From Hyposmocoma kahamanoa (lineage: Eukaryota; Arthropoda; Insecta; Lepidoptera; Cosmopterigidae), in the NCBI RefSeq assembly GCF_003589595.1, contig NW_020653945.1:5943961-6007960 (forward strand): DNA of 64,000 nucleotides. Direction: 5' to 3'. The notes under the pieces were generated by a model. It ran no database searches. It saw only the letters and a list, made by a program, of their open reading frames with translations, and was not told the DNA's origin. A program made the translations under genes and the position numbers. This document shows positions 32,047 to 43,800 of this stretch, one piece after another (within the stretch, counting starts at the first letter, position 1; every line of letters begins with the position of its first letter).

Positions 32047-35000
32047 TCAGCTCAAATGCTTTGAATGAAAACTCCTTCTGCTGTGAAGCTTTTTCTCTTT
32101 TGCAGTCTTATATTCGCGACGGCACGGGCTGTTCCGCAAGTCTAAAATGGTGTTGACTTTGTCCACAATCTCCTTGGCCGTATCGTGATCGCATTCGAAG
32201 TCATGGAGCTTGTACGTTATATTTGAATAGAAGAAATTTGATGTACCTGTTTTTGAAAAATATATTTACTGTACAAATTCGTTATCAAAAAATACGAAGA
32301 AATGCAGTACGTTACAATACATAAAACGGCAATAACAAGAAATTTGTAACGTAATAAATGCGTCTAAAATTCGTGCCCTTGCCTTGCTATAATGAAGCAA
32401 CATGTTATATTTCGTTATACGTCAAAAGTGCTTTTCATCACATACACGTTGGTTTTAAGTCAATGCATACACGTCATAAAAATAATGATCGTGTAGTTCG
32501 TTACACAAAACAAAATGTGTATCTATGAAAACTTTGTAACTTAGGAGAGTTAGTTCAAGCAAACAAAAGTAGTAGAGTAATTTCGTTCGTAGAATCTTTA
32601 AAACTTCTCTTTAGAAAAGTTGTCATTTTGCAGATGTGGCCTTATTACACCAAGGGTAATTTAAATTTATAAAAAAAAAAAATAATTTGTCATCTGGAAA
32701 AGGTTCGTTCTGGACGCCAAGCAGTAAGACTGCTAACAGATTAACCGCATGTTTACAGTTAATGCGTGAAGTCGTAACGTCGACTGCGTAAAGTTGATAA
32801 CGATTTCACGCATTAACTGCACGCAGTCGATCTCGGATGCATGCATACAGTTTCGACTACATGCAGTTAATGTGTGAAGTCGTTATCCGAGACTTCGACG
32901 GCAGGAAGTTGATAACGACTTTACGCATTAACTGAATGCAGTCGAAACTGACTTCATGCAGCCGAGATTACGATTTCACGCATTAACTGCAAACATGCAG
33001 TCATTCTGTTAGCAGTCTAATGTGAGTATGGCTGCATTTCGGTGTTGAAGGGTAAGGGTGCTGGTGAAATTACAGGTACATGGGACTTGTCAACTTATGT
33101 CTCAAGGTGATGGGGGCAGTGGCAGTGTCCCCAAGGTCTCTTACGATTTAAAGTACCTTACTTTTTACGTACTTACCACCAAGCGCACGACTTGCTCGTT
33201 TCGTCATATCACTAAAAAAAGGGTACAAATTACGCCGAGATAAGGCGCTTGCTGGTTTATTGTATTAGGGGTTAAAGTATGAAATTGCCGTTTTATTGCA
33301 ATAGGTTCTTTGAATTTTCATAGAATCTTCATGGTTTGAGGTTTTCGAATGAAACTTTTTTCAAATGGTTTCTGTGATTTTTTTTTTTAAATTTGAAACA
33401 TTTGAATATCGACTTTCAATTGTTTTTGTTATTCAATTTAGACAAGAAAGATGGATACTGCGAAAATTCGAGTGATTTTTGAATACGAGTTCCGACGCGG
33501 AACTAACGCGGCAGAAACAGCCCGCAATATCAATGCTGCGTTTGGAGAGGGGTCTACTAATGAACGCACCGTGCGATTTTGGTTTAAACGCTTTCGTGAT
33601 GGAAATTTCGACTTAAAGAACGAGCCACGAGGAAGACCGCCCACACAGGTGAATAACGATGAATTAAGAGAGATAGTGGAAGCCGATCCTAGTCAAACTA
33701 CCCAGGAATTAGCGGCATGGTTTAACGTTACCTTACCCACAATATTGACTCACTTGCGTCAAATCAATAAAATAAAAAAATACGAAAAATGGGTGCCTCA
33801 TGATTTGACTGATCTGCAGAAAGAAACGCGTGTTGAAACTTGTGTTGCCTTGTTGAACCGGTACAGAAATGAAGGAATATTGGATCGAATTGTAACATGT
33901 GATGAAAAGTGGATTCTTTATGATAACCGGAAAAGAAAAATGCAATGGCTGACCCCAGGTCAAATGCCACAACAGTGTCCTAAAGCAAAACTTACCAATA
34001 AAAAGGTAATGGTAACTGTTTGGTGGTCTCAGCATGGTGTTATTCACTATAGTTTTCTCCGATCTGGTCAAGCAATAACGGCAGATGTCTATTGTGCCGA
34101 ACTCCGAACCATGTTGACAAAACTAGCAGTAAAACAGCCCCGACTCATGAATCGATCTTCACCATTATTGCTCCACGACAACGCGAGACCTCACACAGCA
34201 CGAGAAACCATTTTGACCCTTCAGGAACTGCAGTTAGAAACCATTCGTCATCCTCCGTATTCACCAGACCTTGCTCCAACGGACTACCATTTTTTTCGTG
34301 ATTTGGACAATTATCTACGTGACAAGAAGTTTTCTTCCCAGGAGGCAGTACAAAATGCTTTCACACAGTTTGTGCAGTCTAGATCGTCGGAGTTCTATCG
34401 CAAAGGCATTAATAACCTTCCCATTAGATGGCAGCAATGTATAGATAATAATGGCAACTATTTTGATTAAATAAATTTTAGATTTTCAGTACAAATCGGC
34501 AATTTCATACTTTAACCCCTATTACTTTGTCATGTGGCACAGACTTATAGTTATTTTTCTAGTGTTATAAAGGATTTTTTATGGTATTACTCACCTCCAC
34601 TTCCTCTTTCACTATAAGGGGTGTTATGACTAGGCGAATAAACTATCCTAAACGTAGTTTTGTTGGCTTTGGCTTCCAATATTTGACACCAGGCTACAGA
34701 GTCTATACTGTGCAGGAAGTACTTTGATCGAGCCTGAAGTAAAAATTTCACAAATCAGTGGAATATTTTGCATTTAGACTTGAAATAAAGACTTAAATAT
34801 TAAATACTGAAAATATACGAGTATTTACATTCTCTTCATGAAAAAAATAAAATTAAAAAAAAAAAAAATACATTCATGTCAAAAGACAATATTAATGGAG
34901 GAATTTCAAGGTATTAAGGACGCACAGCTTTTACACAACATCAATGTACAGAATCTAGACATTTTTCTGTTTTTGACGGTTGGACAGAAAGCTTTATTTC

Positions 35001-38000
35001 AATGTGTCAAAGTATTGAACACTTACCCAAAAAACATGTTTTTGTGCAACAAGTGGTTCAACTTCTATCCTATCTAATGATATTCCAAGTTGGACCGGTA
35101 TATTCGTTCTGACTTTTCGTAACAATTGCACTTTATACGTTTTGTATTGTGGCGCTTCTGCCGTCATTATGTGCCGTATTTTAGTATCTGCATCAAATCC
35201 TGCTCTTCTTTCTGGAATAAAAGTAAAAATCGTTGATAATATAACTCCACATGGCATCGACCAGAATATCAGTTGAGTTTATTCTCATCATGAACTTTTC
35301 AACATATACTATGGGTTGGTCGAAAGAGATTCTCCTCTCACGTCTCGCAAATAATGAAATGGCCAGGTTAAGCCCAATCAACCCGCCTGAATTTTTACCC
35401 ACAACCCACAGCGCCGGATTCTATTCCATTTCTGCCCAAAATCGTGAGCAGAAACGGCGAATACGGAATTTGGCATTGCATACTTATTACAAGTTTTGAT
35501 GTAAAAAAATCTTTTTTAGACGAAAAAGAGGCAACTCCACACAATAATACCCACCTTGCAATCCTGTGGATTCTCACTACTAAGGCTGCACATTACGATT
35601 AGATTTTTGTGAAAATCGATTCAAGTGCATTTTATCTAACGATTTTATTTATCGATTTCCTTCGATTTTCAAGAGAACTAATTCAATAGAAAGGCAAATG
35701 GAATTGTCTAGATCAAAAAGCAATAAACATTTTGTAAAATATCATTACATTTGAACAAAACTCGATTTCTAACAAACGTTTATTATTAAATATTACGCCT
35801 CGATTTATGGTAATAATGGGTTTTAACCCGATTTAATAAAGCACAGGGTTAAATCCCGAGTGCTCGCCCACAGTTACAATTGGGCACAGATATGCCTGTA
35901 CTGAACTGTATTAATGTGTTTTAATTTCTATATTGTTTGTGTCTTACGTGTGCCATAAATAAAAAATAATATTAATCTCTGTTGACTAGGGCTAAGCTTA
36001 CGGCACAGTCAAGCTACAGTAACATTGTTCCTTACCTTCATTAACAGCATTCAAAGCCCTACGAACAGCTTCAGAAGTAGCACTCCCACCAGTATTATGT
36101 CTTGAAGGATTCTGGTTACTCTGTCCAGAATCTGTTGCTTTTGGGAATCCTGAGAACACTCCACCAAAAGTCATTCCTTCTTCAGGTAAAGGTAAGGGAG
36201 GCTGTATTAAAGAGTTTTTATTCTTTAAGTCAACTAGGCCGAGACATGTGAAACCAAACTTTGAGCACGGTTCATTGGAGTCGAGACAAGGGAATGCCCA
36301 GTCAACTTCACCGTCATCTTCTGCTATACAAAGTCCGTAGTTGTGGACAGAGCCTAGTACTGCTTCAGGGTGTTCAATGCTGAAATATTTGAAAAATATT
36401 AGACACCTTAACTCAGTCTTAAACAACAAGTTTTATAGAATCATATCTGTAACCATACCTGTATTTATAGCATGTGAATCCAATCAAATCCTTAATTTTG
36501 GCACTGGCTATAACACACACAACTAGAGGATAGTTCTGATGCTTTTCTGGCAGCATTGTCATGAATATCTTAAACGATTTTGTTGGCAATCCTAGTTGTG
36601 CGGTTCCATCAAACTTTGCATACTCCAGATATTGGTGGTGAGGTAATTCTGGGCATTTTTCAAGTTGTTCAGCTAATAAAGACTTTTGTTTTGTAGGTTT
36701 TATAACTGCAGATTTCACGAATAGCTCTGCAACATCGTCTGCTGTTAGTTGAGTTGGGTCTTCCCATTTTATGACTTTAATCTTTGCTGCCTTTTTTAAA
36801 GCTTGTTCCTTTTTGTCTAGCCACTGAGCAGTATTTGATCGTTGTCTGAAATTTAAAAAAAGAAAAGTGTTCTAAATTGCACAGAAATATTAAAAAAGTC
36901 CAAATAGAATTAAATAATTAATATTTTTTGGTGTTATAAGTTTTAAGGGAAGAAATCTTTTTTTGTACTTCTGAGTGATAATTAAACCTAAATCTATGTA
37001 TTGACCTAAGTAATATTCAGCTCTTCTTTATTGTCATCTAATCGTGACAAACTGGTAACTTTTGCCTAGGACTCATATAGTGCTGCCATACAAATAAAAA
37101 ATGCCAATGTCTTTATTTTTAATTTTCGACACGCCTGTCCATGACAGTCGCAGTGCCACTCAAAACTTTCAATCGCAAGGATCTGAAGGGCACTCCCACG
37201 GCGCTTGTCACCCTGAGACATAAGTTGACAAGTCCTATGTGCCTTTAATTTCACCAGCACTCTTACAAAACCGGAAATCAGTAATGCTCACATCAACGCT
37301 TGTTGGTAGATTAGATAATAGGTAAGGTGGCAGTACTTCCTTCGACAAACTCTTTCACAAGGGGCTCTACTGCTACTTAAGTATTCTAGTCTCAAATAGG
37401 TTAATTTATTTATTATTATTTGTACATTCATTTACCATCACTGTGTTCTGGTAAATAAATGATATCAAATAAGATGTACCTATGTCCACCAAATTCTTCA
37501 TAACGGATATAGCTGCCACCGATATCATCATCTTCACTGTCTTCCATGTCCGGGTATGGGTCAAACTGGGTCACAAATTCCTTTTCATCATCTTCATCAG
37601 ACCTTGTTCTATCTATTTCTCCTGTTGTTGTATGTGTCGCTAGAACAGAGTACTCTTATTAAGTTTCTTTATATATTTATTGCTTACATGCACGTTTATT
37701 GATAGGTTAGTTTAGGTATTCGTGCATAACCCTGCACAAAGTTATAGCAATTTACATGATTCAATATTATGTAAAGCGTTGGAGAAGCTCTTGATAGAGT
37801 TCACTGGAAAGATCTGGAGGAGGCTTTTGCCAAGAGGCACGCTCAGTTATGATATAATGTAAAAATTTAAAGTGTTACCAAAAATTCTAATGTAAAAAGT
37901 CAACTCAGCTTAAAAGGCTTATTTAATAAATAATGCAAAAGAAACAAATAGTTAAAATTTTCACACATTCTGTGTTTCTATGTATATCTATTTTTCAGTA

Positions 38001-39590
38001 GTTGGTGAAAAGGCTTATCCCATGAATCATCTTTTATTTACCATTTAAACCATTTTCTTTTTTCATTTATTTCCACACACATAAAATACAAAATAAGATG
38101 AAACAAGATATACATAGAACAAAAAAAACCTAAATCATTTCTATGTGGGGGACAGTCTTAGCGTTCACTGAGTGACAGATGTCGCTCAGCATTGGTTTAG
38201 AGCCTGACTCCGACTTTACATGATGCACATGATGCTTCACACTTGACATTGTCTTTTAATTAGGTCGAGTATTACGTATTTGAGAGTAATTATTTCAGAA
38301 AGATGTCGGACAGAGAATGCGAGTAGACCCCCTGTTCTGTAAGCTTATGTTATATAGTGTTATAGATTTATAGTGTAGCCTGTTTTTGAATATTTGCATT
38401 TAAACGAAAAGCACTTTAAAAGTCTGCTTTTTAAAATAAGCGCATAAGCACGCTTTTCATTTTAAACATAAGCATTGGTCACTGGTTAGTTCTATAGATA
38501 CTCAATAATTTAATTTTTTACAATGTGCCTAAGTTTCAAGTAGCGCCATCTATGTTTCCTAAACAAATTAATTCAACATAACGTTGCAAGCTTTTTTAAA
38601 CATGAAGTCTATGCGCTTAAACATATTTCTAAATGACTTTTTAAGAGTCAAACTAAAAAGCGTTTAAGTGAAAAGCACTTTTACAAGCACGCTTTTTAAA
38701 CATACATTTCAATGTTAATAAAATAAGTTTTATATAATAAATTTAAATAATAAAGTTTTTTCCATTTCAACGGTTAACAACTACAAAAGTTAAACAATGT
38801 ATGTTTATGTATGTTTTTAAACGCCAATGAACAAAATGTTAATATAATAATGTTATGTCATATAAAGTTTATGCGCTTAAACGTTTTCTAAACGGTTTTG
38901 TTAGCTTCAAACTAAAAAGCGTTTAAGAGAAAAAACATTTAAAAAAGCATAACATTTAAACGTTTTAAAAATAAGCAGTTTTCCCTTCTCTATTTGCATT
39001 TAATGTGTGGAGTGTGTAGGTGTTGCATCTAGCTCTATTGCAATATTTAAATTTGTTGATGTTTTTTCCTTGCAGTCTGCTAGACGTTCTTATTGTGTGA
39101 CTGGCGCCAAAATCAATGTTCGACGATAAGAATTCGGCCACGCAGACTTTATCACACGTATATACTTTGAATAGTGACTGTGCAGGGTTGACCTAATTTG
39201 GTAAAAAAAGCATGTGTTTCCTTCTATAATTTTATAATAATGTGTTCCATATCATTGAAACATTATTTTATTAACCAATATGTATAAAAATATTAATTGA
39301 GGACAACATTACAGACTTTCCCACCTTTCAAAGCTCTTATCATAGAAACTAAATTTGTCAAGTAATCTTCACTATGTGATTTTATAACTGCATTAGAAAA
39401 ACATTTTTTGATCACAGAAGGATAAGAACTGTTTGTGATCAAGGGAAATGTTGTTAATATACTTACATCTAAAGATTTTTGAGAAATCTTCCCCTGCCAT
39501 CACTATTTCACATAAACTAGTGTCATCTGTGGCGATAAAGGCGTTCCGTATGTTTTTTAAAAGCCAGATTTTGTTATCGTACGTAGCCAT
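32047..39590 (-). CDS. Sin1: Sin1, stress-activated MAP kinase interacting protein (TORC2 subunit), 512 residues
   Basis: Seven exons join in phase: 39590-39467, 37639-37480, 36845-36459, 36379-36036, 35211-35027, 34733-34595 and 32246-32047. The start MATYDNKIWLLKNIRNAF and SLCEIVMAGEDF fit the Sin1 N-terminus. RSNTAQWLDKKEQ is conserved. The CRIM domain (about 140-275), which recruits TORC2 substrates such as Akt, shows YLEYAKFDG, ASAKIKDLIGFTCYKY, CIAEDDGEVDWAFPCLDSNE and KFGFTCLGLVD. The C-terminal PH domain (about 365-490) shows YKTYKVQLLRKVRTNIPVQL, GISLDRIEVEPL, SIDSVAWCQILEA, TYKLHDFECDHDTAKEIVDK and VNTILDLR. Length matches human MAPKAP1 (522). The Ras-binding segment between CRIM and PH is not visible. 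The last intron holds a foldback element, a family A repeat and an intact mariner. Confidence 0.93.
32375..32660 (+). repeat. Repeat family C, copy 1
   Basis: Landmarks shared with 56390-56640, 59915-60135 and the inverse of 63308-63545 are ACGTCAAAAGTGCTTTTCAT, AATTTCGTTCGTAGAATC, then CTCT-AGAAAAGTTGTCATTT and GCAGATGTGGCCTTATTAC. There is no coding sequence. Class unknown. It lies in the Sin1 last intron. Confidence 0.6.
32727..33018. mobile_element. Foldback element, 292 bp, nested palindromes
   Basis: The outer arms AGACTGCTAACAGA ... TGCAGTTAATGCGTGAAGTCG (left) and their inverse (right, ending CTGTTAGCAGTCT) enclose at least four further alternating copies of the module ACGCATTAACTGCA-GCAGTC in both orientations. 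The strand could form a long, interrupted hairpin. No reading frame is present. It sits about 250 bp left of the mariner element. Confidence 0.65.
33030..33210 (+). repeat. Repeat family A copy
   Basis: This sense copy runs from GTGTTGAAGGGTAAGGGTGC to CACGACTTGCTCGTTTCGTC, with a deletion in the CTGTTATGGACAGG block. It lies between the foldback element and the mariner. Confidence 0.6.
33268..34519 (+). mobile_element. Mariner transposon, apparently intact (1252 bp)
   Basis: The ends GGGGTTAAAGTATGAAATTG-CCG (33268-33290) are repeated inverted without mismatch at 34497-34519. Both are flanked by TA (33266-33267, 34520-34521), the standard mariner target. A complete transposase gene fills the element. 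It lies in the last intron of Sin1 in the opposite orientation. Length, ends and gene all agree with an autonomous copy. Confidence 0.95.
33451..34470 (+). CDS. Mariner transposase, 339 residues, cecropia-type
   Basis: One uninterrupted exon starts at ATG 33451. The N-terminal paired-type helix-turn-helix region (about 1-110) recognises the terminal repeats. The linker has WVPHDL (114-119), equivalent to the WVPHEL motif. The catalytic domain has the DD34D triad: TCDEKW (D151), LLHDNARPH (D243) and YSPDLAPTD (D278), with 34 residues between the last two Asp. ILYDNRKRKMQWL and KVMVTVWWS are also typical. Overall it resembles the cecropia subfamily that includes the ancestor of human SETMAR. 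The length is usual (about 340-350). All visible catalytic residues are present and there are no stops. Confidence 0.95.
   Translation: MDTAKIRVIFEYEFRRGTNAAETARNINAAFGEGSTNERTVRFWFKRFRDGNFDLKNEPRGRPPTQVNNDELREIVEADPSQTTQELAAWFNVTLPTILTHLRQINKIKKYEKWVPHDLTDLQKETRVETCVALLNRYRNEGILDRIVTCDEKWILYDNRKRKMQWLTPGQMPQQCPKAKLTNKKVMVTVWWSQHGVIHYSFLRSGQAITADVYCAELRTMLTKLAVKQPRLMNRSSPLLLHDNARPHTARETILTLQELQLETIRHPPYSPDLAPTDYHFFRDLDNYLRDKKFSSQEAVQNAFTQFVQSRSSEFYRKGINNLPIRWQQCIDNNGNYFD
37127..37384 (-). repeat. Repeat family A copy
   Basis: It is the complement of most of family A, from GACACGCCTGTCCATGACAG to CACAAGGGGCTCTACTGCTA. It lacks the A-tail end. It lies in the intron between Sin1 exons 2 and 3. 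Confidence 0.65.
38396..38985. repeat. AT-rich dispersed repeat with AAGCG motifs, copy 2
   Basis: It is the uninterrupted relative of 25909-26845 (see there). It supplies the empty site (CTTCAAACTAAAAAGCG) for the 315-bp element inserted in the other copy. It lies in the first Sin1 intron. Confidence 0.7.
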
Positions 39591-39973
39591 ACCTATTGTT
39601 TAACTTTCACACTAACATAATCGTGAATTTCAGCTTTCTTTTCAAAATTACAGCCATGCCAAACCTTTCCCAAACAACATTCCTGTAATTTTTTTAGCTG
39701 TCAAAATTCCAATGTCATTAGTAGTTTTGGTTTTGTTGTGTGGTACGCCTGGTATTCCTGCTACTATTACACTCATTACAGAAGTATATTTTGATCTCTT
39801 TTTAGGTTTGCAAGTTTTAAATGAAACGCGCGTTAGTGTTGCTGTTGAAATTATTAAAGTATTACTATTTTATCCTATCATGATTTAGTCCGGACGAGAT
39901 TATAGTCTCGCTCTTGACTCTACCGGTTTTTGGGAATGGTGAAACCCTAGCAAATTTAGTGTCAATCCCGTTG

Positions 39974-40293
39974 GATTCGCTCTGGACTTTTTGGAGGGAA
40001 AAGTTTCGTTTTTATTTTGACTTTCAATTATTTTGTGAAATCTAGCTTAAAGTGGTATAGGATAGTGCTATTGTGCTTTAATCGAAGATTAAAACGCGAA
40101 ATTATACGAACCTCGAACTAGTATACCCGTCTCGGCCCGTTTTAAGGAATCCCGAGTCAATCCAAGCACGCCGGCGCCGCCGCCTCAAATTGCCTATCCG
40201 ATTTGTGGCGGCCATATTTACAGAAACATCATTCATTAAACTTCATGTTTAGGCTCTTAGGCTTTGCCAAAGCCTTAATAAATAAAAAAAAAA
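39974..40293 (+). mobile_element. Polyadenylated retroposon with 12-bp target duplication
   Basis: A 320-bp block is flanked by perfect copies of TCAATCCCGTTG (39962-39973 and 40294-40305). It ends TTAATAAATAAAAAAAAAA, a poly(A) signal run into an A-tail, so it was copied from RNA. Inside are a T-rich start, a CG-rich part (CACGCCGGCGCCGCCGCCTC) and GTTTAGGCTCTTAGGCTTTG near the end. I see no long reading frame and no tRNA promoter boxes. It may be a SINE, a very truncated LINE or a processed copy of a host transcript. It lies upstream of Sin1. Confidence 0.8.
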
Positions 40294-40498
40294 TCAATCC
40301 CGTTGTCATAACAACTATTTGTTTTTACCTGAAATAAATTTTATCTAATAAAAATTGTTATAAATTATGCCGAAAATCGCTAAAATGAGCTAAATTGATT
40401 GAGGTGACGTATATTTACTTTTACTGTTTAAAATATATATATCTGTTGGTATTTTTTGAGGTTAGACATGTTATACCTTCTACTGAATACAGTCATTT

Positions 40499-40712
40499 AG
40501 AGTCGTATTCCAGAACTCTACTCAATGCTCAAGTCAGGACTTGCGTATGATTTCAAGCACTGGAAATACGACCCCAATGGCAAGGACTTGAGTATGATTT
40601 AAAGCACTGACGATACGACCCTAATGGCAAGGACTTGAGTATGATTTCTAGTGCTTCAAATCATACTCAAGTCCAAACTTAAGCATTGAGTAGAGTTCTG
40701 GAATGCGACCCT
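40499..40712. mobile_element. Inverted-repeat element, relative of the 26447 element
   Basis: The ends AGTCGTATTCCAGAACTCTA and the inverse GAGTTCTGGAATGCGACCCT match the terminal repeats at 26447-26761. The interior contains the CAAGGACTTGAGTATGATTT module twice. The flanking bases do not give a clean TAA duplication. Confidence 0.65.
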
Positions 40713-40883
40713 AAGTTTCTTTTCAAATTAATTATCTACCGAAAAAAATACAAGAGCAGTAACACAGCAAAATTTAATTCTATACTTCTTAAATAACACA
40801 CAGGTATAACAAAAATAAACACACTTTACAAAATACAAAAAGAAAACTCAAAACGAAACAATAAACTGATTAATGGTGTAACA

Positions 40884-43800
40884 TTAAACAATACTGTAAT
40901 TTCCCATAGATAGCATACTACGCCTAAGGTCTTGTACGCAGTCATAGAATGATTTGTATGGTGGTGCCAGGGTTGCGTCATACAGTTTCATTACTTCTGT
41001 AAATTTCTTTATAGCTTCGCCATACTGTCCTTCATTCATAGCTGCTTGTCCTAGACGATACATCATTTCCGTATCCTGAAATATTAGAGGGTGTTAAGGA
41101 CGTAAATGAGCAATAGTTACTACACACAGTATTAAAGGACATTTTACACCAAATAATGTAGTCCTATCCAATCATACTTCTTGGATGTAATTGGAAATTG
41201 TGTAGGGCAATGACTGCACTACATTTTCTACAATTCACAATCTGAAGGGATGGTGATGAGTCCCATGTTAGTTTTTAAACCGAACTTCTAAATTCAGCGG
41301 CATATACAAGAAAATAATGTTTCAATGACAATCTTCCTTGTTGTTGATTCTTTCTTCATGCCTGTCTGGCTGAGGACTGCATTGCTTTAGCCTTATGCAG
41401 TCTGAGATATTTTTATGCTTATGGTTACAAGTAAATAAAAATTGTTCTTTTGCGAAAATGATATATATCTGTTATAAAACTGTTTAATGTTTAATTTTAC
41501 CAAATTGTTGATTCTTTTTTTCAGGCAATGTTAATTATTTGAATGTTAAGATGGCAGATGACGAAGGTATGTTAAAAGATTTATTAATTCAAAATAACCA
41601 TTCATATGATGCTAGAATTTTATAAACTCTAGTTGAACATGTGATAACAGATTTTTTTGTTATAAATCCAATACTTTGTTCTTTATAAATTCAGTTGCTA
41701 TTTTTCAGGTGCAAATACCACTATATATAATATACTCTATAATAAAGTGACTTAATTTGGAAAGTAATATTAATGAGAAAGTTTACAAAAAATATATATG
41801 TATATGAAAGAAAAAAATATCGTTTGTCAAAAACTTTGTTATATGTAGCATCTAGCAGATGGTATTACCCACACTTTAAAGTCGTACAAATCTATAATAA
41901 AATGCCTGATACAATAAACGAAGAAATCAGGGATAAATCTTTCTGCCACCTGTTTAAAAATTTACTGTTATCTAAGTGCTACTACTCCGTAAGTGAGTTC
42001 TTGAATGACGATTGTAAATAATTATCATAATAATAATGTAACAAATTGTAATACAGATCTAGATAGATGCTGGAAAGGTAAAACATCTAACATGGATTTG
42101 GAAAATATTACAGGAGAATGATTTAAACTTTTTTTTTAAGAAAAAAGTAATAACTTTAATTTTATTTGCTATACGGAAAACTATAAAATTTCACCTTTTC
42201 AATATAACAAATAAAATTAGATATTTTAAATCACTCTCTAGTAATATTTTCCTAATGCACGTTAGACGTTTTATCTTTCCAGCGTCAATATAAATATAAA
42301 ATCGATGTTAATCAATTATGTTCAAGTCTAAAATTTACTTTAATTCGAATTCTAATCTTAATTTTAAGTGTAATTTGCTACACTCTTATCAATCAATCAT
42401 CAAAGGTAAAGCAAAATAAATAAATAAAAAGCCGTATATATGTGCAAAGCACGTTATTTTCTTTTTAACTTAATCAGTTTCCCAAAATTGCTTTTTGAAA
42501 TATGACACTTTATTATTGGAGTGTAACTTTTTAGTACAGTCAAGAGCACATCAAGCTTGACACTTTGTACTTTGGGCCGTTCTTATCGCAAGCGGCATAG
42601 AGTTGGATTTAAGTCTCAAGTGTCAAGCTTGATGTGCTCTTGACCCTGTACTATGACAATTATAATTATATGTGTATTAAATTACAACTGTTCTTTTTTT
42701 TTTACTAATAAATACATTTTTATATAAGTTCGACAAAAAAATAGTACTCCTATTAATTTGAATTTATTTATTATGTGTCTTGTTTAGAAGTACAAGAAAC
42801 AGAAGCCATAACTGAAAGTCAGGCTGAAATCGCGCCCGCTAAAGTTACGCCTCTCGACCCACCCAAATATGAAATACGACCAAAACTTGGTGAGAAGTAA
42901 GTTTCATTTTCTTCATACGTTTGCTGGATGACTTCTGATGTCAATAGAATCAAACGAATACTTTCCAAATCAAGGGCAGCTGTGTTTCCAAACGAATTAA
43001 AATATAGATAATTCCTTTTTTTTCAGTTGTCGACTAATTACTTATAATTTCATAGGCTTATATATTTTTAAAATACTAACAACCTCTCACGACTATATTA
43101 CTAACAACTTAAACAACAACTTTTGTTCCGTGACTTTGTAAAAACATAATAAATTTACCAAAAATAAACTTTTAAGTTTTTATTGTATTATCTGGCACTT
43201 TTTAAATGTGTGTTTGGTAGATAGGTAAGTTCAAACGCGCAAGCGTCCTCCGCGACGATACCCACTTACCGTTTAGAGCGATCTATTGAAAATTGAAATC
43301 CATTTATTTTTGTATGAAAGTGAAATCTGATGAATCAAAAGTCATGGAACAAAAGTGTTTGTTTATGATGTTACTAATATAGTCCTGCGAGGTTGTTAAT
43401 GTTTTTAAAATAACCCTGCATATAGCTGTGATGAACACCTTAGTGTTTTCAAATTGTATTTACAACCTGTAGGAATAAATAAAATAATAAAATGACAACC
43501 CAACATGTGCGAGTGACGCGTAGGTATTGACGCGACGAACAGGCGGAAGTTGGATTACTTGTCTTCTTATTATACTATGGATTCACATTGCAGCTATACT
43601 GCGACATGACATTCTTTCTGTTTTCAAATATTTAATATTATGAATGGCCCTAGTATCTTCAATATACCATTCAGCACAGGTTTCAGGCGGATAACGTGCG
43701 AGAGATCATAATCCAAATAATGCAAGAACAGCTGATGGGGCGGGTGTATCGCGTGGACCAGGCGCCGCACTGGGCTAAGATGATTGCCAATGGAGTGAGA

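Noticed and set aside
32727..33018. CRISPR array, because of regularly repeated short modules
   Set aside because: Repeats alternate in orientation, spacing is irregular, and the context is an insect intron.
35193..35577. Two overlapping open frames in a Sin1 intron that might be an extra exon
   Set aside because: Sin1 exons on both sides join in phase without it, the frames do not resemble the Ras-binding region, and they run straight through the exon 5 acceptor.
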